A DNA stretch of 64,000 nt from NCBI RefSeq assembly GCF_000016325.1, contig NC_009436.1, forward strand, positions 124,001-188,000. The letters are read 5' to 3'. Origin of the DNA: Enterobacter sp. 638 (GTDB taxonomy: Bacteria; Pseudomonadota; Gammaproteobacteria; Enterobacterales; Enterobacteriaceae). Position 1 is the stretch's first letter. Each line of letters begins with the position of its first letter. Positions 57,711-64,000 of this stretch are shown piece after piece. Both the position numbers and the translations under genes were made by a program. The notes beneath the pieces are model-generated. The model saw only the letters and a program-made list of their open reading frames with translations. It made no database searches and was not told the origin of the DNA.

Positions 57711-59165
57711 ATGTATATCGGGATTGATCTTGGCACGTCGGGTGTGAAAGCCATTCTGTTAAACGAACAGGGCGATGTGTTGGCTACGCAAACTGAAAAG
57801 CTGCATGTCTCGCGTCCGCATCCGCTATGGTCTGAGCAAGATCCTGAAGAGTGGTGGCAAGCGACGGATCGCGCCATAAAAGCGCTGGGCGAACAGCACA
57901 GCTTACGGAACGTGAAAGCGCTGGGCATTGCCGGGCAAATGCACGGCGCGACGCTGCTGGATAAAGACCATCGCGTTCTGCGTCCGGCTATCTTGTGGAA
58001 CGACGGTCGCTGCGCGGAGGAATGCGCCATTCTCGAAGAGCGCGTGCCGACTTCTCGCGAGATTACCGGCAATCTGATGATGCCGGGTTTCACTGCGCCA
58101 AAACTGCTGTGGGTGCAACGTCATGAGCCTGAGATTTTCCGTCAGGTCGCAAAAGTGCTTCTGCCAAAAGATTATCTGCGTTTTCGTATGACCGGCGACT
58201 TTGCCAGCGATATGTCGGACGCGGCAGGCACCATGTGGCTGGATGTTGCTCAGCGCGACTGGAGCGAAGCGATGCTCAGCGCCTGCGAGCTCACGCGCGA
58301 GCATATGCCTGCCCTTTTTGAAGGCAGTGAAATCACGGGAACCCTACAGTCATCTCTTGCCGAGCGCTGGAATATGCCCGCGGTGCCGCTTGTTGCGGGG
58401 GGCGGGGATAACGCGGCGGGTGCCGTCGGCGTTGGAATGGTTGATGCGGGCCAGGCAATGCTGTCGCTGGGCACATCGGGCGTCTATTTTGCCGTGAGCG
58501 ACGGTTATCTTAGCAACCCGGAAAGTGCCGTTCACAGCTTCTGCCATGCGTTACCGGGGAAATGGCATTTGATGTCGGTCATGCTGAGTGCCGCTTCATG
58601 CCTGGACTGGGCCGCGAAGCTCACGGGTTTTGACGATGTCCCGTCGCTGATCGCTGGCGCACAACAGGCTGATGAAAATGCGGGTGCCGTGTGGTTCCTG
58701 CCGTATCTTTCGGGTGAACGTACCCCGCACAACAACCCGCAGGCGAAGGGGGTTTTCTTTGGCTTAACGCATCAGCACGGTCCGGCGGAACTGGCACGCG
58801 CAGTGCTGGAAGGCGTGGGCTTTGCGTTAGCCGATGGTATGGATGTGGTGCACGAATGCGGAGTGAAGCCCCACAGCATTACGCTGATTGGTGGCGGCGC
58901 TCGCAGCAGCTATTGGCGGCAGATGTTGGCCGATATCAGTGGATTACAACTTGACTACCGCACCGGTGGCGATGTGGGTCCCGCGTTGGGAGCCGCGCGT
59001 CTGGCGCAAATCGCAATGAATCCAGCAAAACCGCTCGCGCAGCTGTTGCCGCAATTACCGCTGGAGCAAGAGCACCGCCCGGATTCCGTGCGTCATGCGC
59101 ATTACGCTAAACAGCGCGACGTGTTCCGCAAAATCTATCAGCAACTTCTGCCATTGATGTCGTGA
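57711..59165 (+). CDS. xylB: Xylulokinase (XylB)
   Basis: A 484-aa FGGY-family kinase that phosphorylates D-xylulose to xylulose 5-phosphate, which enters the pentose phosphate pathway. N-terminal phosphate loop YIGIDLGTSGVKAILL; substrate region GQMHGATLLD; catalytic Asp in VAGGGDNAAGAVGVGM; family signature GLTHQHGPAELARAVLEGVGFAL. Start ATG 57711 with AAGGAG upstream; same length as E. coli XylB. End of the xylAB operon. Confidence 0.97.
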   Translation: MYIGIDLGTSGVKAILLNEQGDVLATQTEKLHVSRPHPLWSEQDPEEWWQATDRAIKALGEQHSLRNVKALGIAGQMHGATLLDKDHRVLRPAILWNDGRCAEECAILEERVPTSREITGNLMMPGFTAPKLLWVQRHEPEIFRQVAKVLLPKDYLRFRMTGDFASDMSDAAGTMWLDVAQRDWSEAMLSACELTREHMPALFEGSEITGTLQSSLAERWNMPAVPLVAGGGDNAAGAVGVGMVDAGQAMLSLGTSGVYFAVSDGYLSNPESAVHSFCHALPGKWHLMSVMLSAASCLDWAAKLTGFDDVPSLIAGAQQADENAGAVWFLPYLSGERTPHNNPQAKGVFFGLTHQHGPAELARAVLEGVGFALADGMDVVHECGVKPHSITLIGGGARSSYWRQMLADISGLQLDYRTGGDVGPALGAARLAQIAMNPAKPLAQLLPQLPLEQEHRPDSVRHAHYAKQRDVFRKIYQQLLPLMS

Positions 59166-59224
59166 TCCAACATTGTCCCGATGCGGCGTGAGGATGTCCT
59201 TTTTTGGTCTTCTCGTCCGCGCTT

Positions 59225-59262
59225 CTCCTCGTCAGTATAGGGTTACACCCACTGGCGAGGAG
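59225..59262 (+). promoter_or_regulatory. Hairpin over the cysteine hydrolase ribosome site
   Basis: CTCCTCGTCAGT (59225-59236) pairs with ACTGGCGAGGAG (59251-59262) through 12 pairs with one G-T, and GGGT / ACCC (59240-59243, 59247-59250) extends the inside. The right arm contains the whole GAGGAG Shine-Dalgarno sequence, seven bases before the ATG. The folded form should block translation. Confidence 0.65.
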
Positions 59263-59269
59263 AATCACC

Positions 59270-59809
59270 ATGTCACGCACCGCGTTACTTAACATCGATA
59301 CACAGCAATCATTCCATCACCGTGAATACTGGCAGGAAAAAGGTTTCGCTGAGTTCCAGCAGGCGATGCTGGGACTTATCGAAGGCTGTGAATCTCGTGG
59401 CGTCCCCGTTGTTGATATCTTTCACGTAGACGATACCGGCCCGTTCTCACTGGAAAGCGGTTTCGTTGAGCCTATGTCCTTTTTACGTCATCAGCCTGCG
59501 GTGGTTTTCCAGAAACATGTCCATAATGCTTTTACTGATACCGGCCTTGATCATTGGCTGCGTGAGCGGGATATTAATCACCTGATCATTTGCGGTCTGC
59601 GGACTGAGCAATGCTGCGAAACCACGGCGCGAGTCGCGTCAGATTTAGGCTATGCCGTCACTTTCGTCAGTGAAGCCACGCTGACATTCCCGATGACGTA
59701 CAAGGGCATTACGCTGGATACAGATGACCTTCGCCATCGTACTGAAACGGTGCTGGATGGGCGTTTTGCAGAAATCAAAACCGTAGCGGAGACGCTGGAG
59801 TCACTTTGA
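59270..59809 (+). CDS. Isochorismatase-family cysteine hydrolase
   Basis: A 179-aa cytosolic protein with the isochorismatase-like fold. The catalytic triad is visible: Asp in LLNIDTQQSFH (about residue 9), Lys in VVFQKHVHNAF (about 83), and Cys in ICGLRTEQCCETTARVASDLGY (about 118). Such enzymes include amidases, ureidases and isochorismatases; the substrate here cannot be named. It shares a transcript with a GlxA-type regulator whose TTG start overlaps its stop. E. coli has yiaA/yiaB in this region, so this is a replacement or insertion. Confidence 0.88.
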   Translation: MSRTALLNIDTQQSFHHREYWQEKGFAEFQQAMLGLIEGCESRGVPVVDIFHVDDTGPFSLESGFVEPMSFLRHQPAVVFQKHVHNAFTDTGLDHWLRERDINHLIICGLRTEQCCETTARVASDLGYAVTFVSEATLTFPMTYKGITLDTDDLRHRTETVLDGRFAEIKTVAETLESL

Positions 59810-60729
59810 AGAGTACCGATGTCTGGTTTGTGATGTTGCCGGGAATATTGTCGCTGGACATGACCGGCCCGGCCGAAACCTTTGCGTTGGCGGGCGATGC
59901 GTTTCGTCTGCATTTCGTTGGTCCGCAGCCAGATGTGCCGACATCCATAGGCCTGACGATGAGCGGTATCAAACCGTTACCGGAAACGCTGCCGGAAGGA
60001 AGCCTTCTGGTTTTGCCGGGCGTCAGCGATTCCAGTCATCAGTTTTCATCACCTCAGGCGCTGAGCATTCAGCATTGGCTGATGCGCTTGCAGCCTGAGA
60101 TCCATCGGCATCGCATTACCGTGATGTGCGTCTGCTCCGGCGCGCTACTGGCGGCGAAATCAGGTCTACTGGATGGCAAACAGTGCACGACTCACCACGA
60201 CGTCATTGGCCGTCTCCGTGTCGCAGCACCAGGTGCGTTGATCAAAGAGAATCGTATTTTTGTGCAGGACCAAAACATCTGGACCAGCGCGGGTATTACG
60301 TCGGGAATCGATCTGGCGTTGCATATGATTAACCGCCTGTGTGGGCCAGAAAAGGCCTTGGCGGTGGCACGTGAAATGGTGGTTTGGTTTCGGCGTTCAG
60401 GAGACGATCCGCAGCTTTCGCCGTGGCTGCGTTATCGCAATCACCTGCATCCGGCCATTCATCGTGCGCAAGATGCGCTGACGGCGGAGCCGCAAAAGGG
60501 CTGGCAACTGGCTGATATCGCAGATCTGGCACACGTGAGCCCACGCCATTTAACCCGACTTTTTCAGGAACATTTAGGCATTAGCGTGCGCGATTACCTG
60601 GAACAGCTGCGACTGGCGGTTGCTGAACAGTGGCTATTGCAAGGACGCGGCGTTGAACACGCGGCAACGGCGGCTGGATTTTCGTCACCGCGTCAATTTC
60701 ATCGCGCCAGGCAGCGTATCGTTAGCTGA
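59806..60729 (+). CDS. GlxA-family regulator (DJ-1/PfpI domain plus AraC)
   Basis: A 307-aa regulator: an N-terminal DJ-1/PfpI-like domain (about 1-175, with the cysteine elbow [19 protein letters not shown]) and a C-terminal AraC double helix-turn-helix (about 215-305, [34 protein letters not shown]). Start is TTG, with GGAG six bases upstream; it overlaps the hydrolase stop by 4 bp. Regulators of this type usually control a neighbouring catabolic gene, here most probably the hydrolase. Its 3' end overlaps wecH by 8 bp. The inducer is unknown. Confidence 0.88.
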   Translation: MKSTDVWFVMLPGILSLDMTGPAETFALAGDAFRLHFVGPQPDVPTSIGLTMSGIKPLPETLPEGSLLVLPGVSDSSHQFSSPQALSIQHWLMRLQPEIHRHRITVMCVCSGALLAAKSGLLDGKQCTTHHDVIGRLRVAAPGALIKENRIFVQDQNIWTSAGITSGIDLALHMINRLCGPEKALAVAREMVVWFRRSGDDPQLSPWLRYRNHLHPAIHRAQDALTAEPQKGWQLADIADLAHVSPRHLTRLFQEHLGISVRDYLEQLRLAVAEQWLLQGRGVEHAATAAGFSSPRQFHRARQRIVS

Positions 60730-61717
60730 CAAAGCGGCGCGTATCGACTCGCTGTAAAAGCATCGACAGGAGCAGGCTGATCAGCAGCGTGGCGGTGAAA
60801 ATCCACACGATGTCCAGCAGCGGCCAGCTTTTAAACTCAACGCCTCGCGTGCGCAGGGCGTGGATCACCAGCGCGTGAAAACCATAAATCCCAAGTGAAT
60901 GGCGTGAAATCAACCCCAGCACTGGGAGTGGACGTGCGTTCAGTGTGTTTTTCACCAGCGTGAGCAGAGAAACTGCACAGATAAAGACCATCGGACCGCA
61001 GTACAAATACCAGGTATCGGCAAAATTCCCACGCCAGCGCAACTCATGTAACGTCCCACGAGAAATCACAAAGACTGCGGTGATAAACAGCGCGGCACAG
61101 AGCCAGGTCAACCATGATTTGCGCGTGTCCATCATTCCGATTGCGCGCCCGAGCATGCCGTAAATCACGTAGTAAAAGGCGTCGCCATTGATATAAAGAT
61201 TAATGGGCAGCCACTCAAAACCGCCAATTTTTTGCGAGACAGTATTTGGGTTGGCGAGCACGCCAATGACGATCATCAGCGCCAACAGCATTTTGCCCCC
61301 CACGTTTTTTACCTGAATCAGCGGCGACACCAGATAAATCACGACGATGGCGAAGAAAAACCACAGGTGATAGAACACGGGTTTTTGCAGTAAATTTCTG
61401 AGCGACAGTTCGCCGTTAATCGACGTAAAAAGGGTGATATAGAGCAGCGCAATAGCGCTGTAAAACAGCAAGCACAGCCCGATGCGCAAAAAATGACGCG
61501 GCTGCGCGCTGCGCTCGCCAAAGAAGAGAAATCCGGAAATCATGAAAAACAGCGGAACGCTGACGCGGGACGCCGAGTTGAGAATATTCGCGACGTCCCA
61601 GTTTACTGGGCTGATACTGTGGGCGTTGGTGATATACCAGGTGGTGGTGTGAATCATCACCACCATCAAACAGGCTATTCCTCGCAAATTATCAATCCAG
61701 TTAATTTTTGACTGCAT
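60722..61717 (-). CDS. wecH: Enterobacterial common antigen O-acetyltransferase WecH
   Basis: A 331-aa inner-membrane acyltransferase-3 family protein with about ten transmembrane segments, same length as E. coli WecH (YiaH). N-terminal signature [22 protein letters not shown] carries the conserved His. In E. coli it O-acetylates GlcNAc residues of the common antigen. Single gene, converging on the GlxA-type regulator. Bases 61718-61901 hold only its promoter region and that of ysaB. Confidence 0.93.
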   Translation of the reverse strand: MQSKINWIDNLRGIACLMVVMIHTTTWYITNAHSISPVNWDVANILNSASRVSVPLFFMISGFLFFGERSAQPRHFLRIGLCLLFYSAIALLYITLFTSINGELSLRNLLQKPVFYHLWFFFAIVVIYLVSPLIQVKNVGGKMLLALMIVIGVLANPNTVSQKIGGFEWLPINLYINGDAFYYVIYGMLGRAIGMMDTRKSWLTWLCAALFITAVFVISRGTLHELRWRGNFADTWYLYCGPMVFICAVSLLTLVKNTLNARPLPVLGLISRHSLGIYGFHALVIHALRTRGVEFKSWPLLDIVWIFTATLLISLLLSMLLQRVDTRRFVS

Positions 61718-61901
61718 CAGTTCCTCTGTTTATGCGGTAAATATGTTCTGACTCGTATTGTGTTCCAGCCTCTCACTGGATAAATCTGAGTTTGAATTAT
61801 CGGACTTGTGTGAACATCGTGCTATTCGCAAAATGCGGGGCGATAAACTATAAAAGCTCTACAACTAAAAATAACAGCCAGAAACCACGGCGGTAATAAA
61901 A

Positions 61902-62207
61902 ATGATGATGAAGCGTGCTGCGTCACTGATTGTGATCGTAATGCTTGCAGGATGTAGTTCACAAGAAGAGGCGCCAGCGCAAAGAGCGCAAAAAAGTAAA
62001 GTCAGCCCGGAACGCTCATTAAATATGGAGGAACTGTGCAAGGATCAGGCCGCGTATCGGTACAACACAGGTACGCAAAAAATTGATGTAACCGGGTTCG
62101 AGCAATTTCAGGGCAGCTATGAAATGCGTGGGTATACCACGCGTAAAGAGAGCTTTGTCTGTTCTTTTGATGCGGAAGGGCAGTTTTTACACCTCTCCAT
62201 GCGCTAA
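61902..62207 (+). CDS. ysaB: Lipoprotein YsaB
   Basis: A 101-aa lipoprotein. Signal peptide with lipobox LAGC puts the lipid on Cys18, followed by Ser, which favours the outer membrane. The mature part is well conserved with E. coli YsaB (99 aa): SLNMEELCKDQAAYRYNTG, QFQGSYEMRGY and FVCSFDAEGQFLHLSMR, with two further cysteines that may form a disulfide. Function unknown. It lies between wecH and glyQ, as in E. coli. Confidence 0.9.
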   Translation: MMMKRAASLIVIVMLAGCSSQEEAPAQRAQKSKVSPERSLNMEELCKDQAAYRYNTGTQKIDVTGFEQFQGSYEMRGYTTRKESFVCSFDAEGQFLHLSMR

Positions 62208-62365
62208 CGCGCCTGCGTTATAGCTGACCAGTGCGCTTGCTGCACTGGCTTAACGTCTTATTTCCCAATTTTCCCTAAACAAACCCGTTTCGTACTGTAT
62301 ATCTTGCAGTCAGCGGGTATACTGATCGCTTCCATTCAAAACACACGTATCCAGCACGAAATACT

Positions 62366-63277
62366 ATGCAAAAGTTTGATACCAAGACCTTCCAGGGCCT
62401 GATCCTGACATTACAGGATTACTGGGCTCGTCAGGGCTGCACCATCGTTCAACCTTTGGACATGGAAGTTGGCGCCGGCACTTCACACCCAATGACCAGC
62501 TTACGTGCGTTGGGGCCAGAACCGATGGCAACGGCCTATGTGCAGCCATCTCGTCGTCCGACCGATGGTCGTTATGGCGAAAACCCAAACCGCTTACAGC
62601 ACTATTATCAGTTCCAGGTGGTGATTAAACCTTCACCGGACAATATTCAGGAACTGTATCTCGGCTCCCTGAAAGAGCTGGGCGTGGATCCAACTATTCA
62701 CGATATTCGCTTCGTGGAAGATAACTGGGAAAACCCTACGCTGGGTGCCTGGGGCCTTGGCTGGGAAGTGTGGCTGAACGGCATGGAAGTGACGCAGTTC
62801 ACTTACTTCCAGCAGGTTGGCGGTCTGGAATGTAAACCGATCACCGGTGAAATCACCTACGGTCTGGAACGTCTGGCAATGTACATTCAGGGCGTAGACA
62901 GCGTTTACGACCTGGTCTGGAGCGACGGCCCGCTGGGTAAAACCACGTACGGTGACGTGTTCCATCAGAACGAAGTGGAGCAATCCACCTATAACTTCGA
63001 ATACGCGGATGTGGACTTCCTGTTCACCTGCTTCGAGCAGTACGAGAAAGAAGCGCAGCAACTGCTGGCGCTCGAAACGCCACTGCCGCTGCCAGCCTAT
63101 GAGCGTATTCTGAAGGCCGCCCACAGCTTCAACCTGCTGGATGCCCGTAAAGCCATCTCCGTGACTGAACGTCAGCGCTACATTTTGCGTATTCGCACGC
63201 TGACTAAAGCCGTTGCAGAAGCTTACTACGCATCCCGTGAAGCCCTTGGCTTCCCGATGTGCAACCGAAATAAATAA
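62366..63277 (+). CDS. glyQ: Glycyl-tRNA synthetase alpha subunit (GlyQ)
   Basis: A 303-aa class II synthetase catalytic subunit, same length as E. coli GlyQ. It works as a complex with GlyS to charge tRNA-Gly. Motifs: [22 protein letters not shown] at the start, [34 protein letters not shown] (motif 2 region), and [14 protein letters not shown] (motif 3). A TATACT -10-like hexamer is 43 bp upstream, with no clear -35. GlyS follows after 9 bp. Confidence 0.98.
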   Translation: MQKFDTKTFQGLILTLQDYWARQGCTIVQPLDMEVGAGTSHPMTSLRALGPEPMATAYVQPSRRPTDGRYGENPNRLQHYYQFQVVIKPSPDNIQELYLGSLKELGVDPTIHDIRFVEDNWENPTLGAWGLGWEVWLNGMEVTQFTYFQQVGGLECKPITGEITYGLERLAMYIQGVDSVYDLVWSDGPLGKTTYGDVFHQNEVEQSTYNFEYADVDFLFTCFEQYEKEAQQLLALETPLPLPAYERILKAAHSFNLLDARKAISVTERQRYILRIRTLTKAVAEAYYASREALGFPMCNRNK

Positions 63278-63286
63278 GAGGCGGCC

Positions 63287-64000
63287 ATGTCTGATAAAAC
63301 TTTCCTGGTGGAAATCGGCACTGAAGAGCTGCCACCAAAAGCCCTGCGCAGCCTGGCGGAATCCTTTGCTGCGAACGTAACGGCTGAGCTGGATAACGCT
63401 GGCCTGACGCACGGTAAAATCGAATGGTTTGCTGCTCCGCGCCGCCTGGCGCTGAAAGTGGCGAATCTGGCTGCTTCTCAGGCGGATCGCGAAGTTGAAA
63501 AACGCGGCCCGGCAATTTCCCAGGCGTTTGACGCCGAAGGTAAGCCGAGCAAAGCGGCAGAAGGCTGGGCGCGCGGTTGCGGTATCACCGTTGACCAGGC
63601 CGAGCGTCTGACAACCGATAAAGGTGAGTGGCTGCTGTATCGCGCGCACGTGAAAGGCGAAAGCGCAGAAGCGCTGCTGCCAAACATGATTGCGACGTCG
63701 CTGGCTAAACTGCCGATCCCTAAACTGATGCGCTGGGGTGCGTCCGACGTGCACTTTGTGCGTCCGGTTCACACTGTGACCCTGCTGCTGGGCGATACCG
63801 TTATTCCGGCAACGATTTTGGGAATTCAGTCCGACCGCGTGATTCGCGGCCATCGCTTTATGGGCGAGCCGGAATTCACCATCGACAATGCCGATCAGTA
63901 TCCGCAAATCCTGCTCGAGCGCGGTAAAGTCATTGCTGACTACGAACTGCGTAAAGCAAAAATCAAAGCGGACGCTGAAGAAGCGGCACGCAAAATCGGT
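63287..64000 (+). CDS. glyS: Glycyl-tRNA synthetase beta subunit (GlyS), partial
   Basis: Open reading frame that runs off the right edge; 238 codons are visible of about 689 in E. coli. It begins [21 protein letters not shown] with GAGG upstream and matches the GlyS N-terminal domain ([40 protein letters not shown]). The beta subunit contributes tRNA binding. Missing part lies beyond the window. Confidence 0.97.
   Translation, partial: MSDKTFLVEIGTEELPPKALRSLAESFAANVTAELDNAGLTHGKIEWFAAPRRLALKVANLAASQADREVEKRGPAISQAFDAEGKPSKAAEGWARGCGITVDQAERLTTDKGEWLLYRAHVKGESAEALLPNMIATSLAKLPIPKLMRWGASDVHFVRPVHTVTLLLGDTVIPATILGIQSDRVIRGHRFMGEPEFTIDNADQYPQILLERGKVIADYELRKAKIKADAEEAARKIG

Noticed and set aside
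62633..63907. A 424-codon minus-strand frame opposite glyQ and glyS
   Set aside because: Shadow of two certain synthetase genes, with no family features.
1..64000. CRISPR arrays, prophage, insertion sequences, tRNA or rRNA genes
   Set aside because: I saw no regularly spaced direct repeats, transposase, integrase or tRNA-like sequence anywhere in the window.

Overview
The window is chromosomal DNA of an Enterobacteriaceae bacterium. From about 10.9 kb to the right edge nearly every gene has a recognisable E. coli counterpart, in the order E. coli has between its LPS-core (waa) cluster and glyS. The LPS-core region differs from E. coli and Salmonella: it has waaQ followed by a WabG-like glycosyltransferase and a WabH-like one, the arrangement known from Klebsiella, Enterobacter and Serratia. 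E. coli htrL, yiaV/yiaW, yiaA/yiaB and yibT are absent from their usual places. Two ERIC elements and several CCCTCTCCC/GGGAGAGGG palindromes are present. An Enterobacter-, Lelliottia- or Leclercia-like host fits best; this is inference, since no database search was possible.

Layout. 0.2-12 kb: LPS core assembly (phosphoethanolamine transferase, two glycosyltransferases, waaL ligase, WabH-like enzyme on the opposite strand, WabG-like enzyme, waaQ, waaC, waaF, hldD). 12.2-14.5 kb: kbl-tdh threonine catabolism. 14.6-15.4 kb: an extra family-2 glycosyltransferase. 15.4-19.2 kb: yibQ, envC, gpmI. 19.5-22.6 kb: yibN-grxC-secB-gpsA-cysE. 22.6-27.5 kb: trmL, the lldPRD L-lactate operon and yibL. 27.6-31.3 kb: mtlADR mannitol operon. 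32-34.1 kb: yibI-yibH-yibF. 34.2-37.5 kb: selAB selenocysteine machinery. 37.6-40.4 kb: yiaY and aldB. 40.4-43 kb: yiaU, yiaT, ysaA. 43-46 kb: an accessory operon. 46.3-51 kb: avtA, malS, bax. 51-59.2 kb: complete xylose regulon (xylFGHR divergent from xylAB). 59.3-60.7 kb: cysteine hydrolase plus GlxA-type regulator. 60.7-64 kb: wecH, ysaB, glyQ and the start of glyS.

The most unusual locus is the minus-strand pair at 42990-45982. It encodes a predicted outer-membrane lipoprotein made of a Gly/Ser/Asn tract and degenerate Thr/Val/Gly repeats, followed by a FhaC/ShlB-type (TpsB) outer-membrane transporter. No normal large TpsA exoprotein is present, so this may be a non-canonical two-partner system that exports or displays a lipoprotein. 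Other points of interest are an ERIC element that fills the hldD-waaF gap and supplies the waaF Shine-Dalgarno sequence, long hairpins that cover the ribosome sites of yibF and of the cysteine hydrolase, a rhodanese-like YibN with no cysteine, a convergent gene overlap inside the LPS cluster, and two LldR operator-like sites spaced as in the E. coli lld control region.
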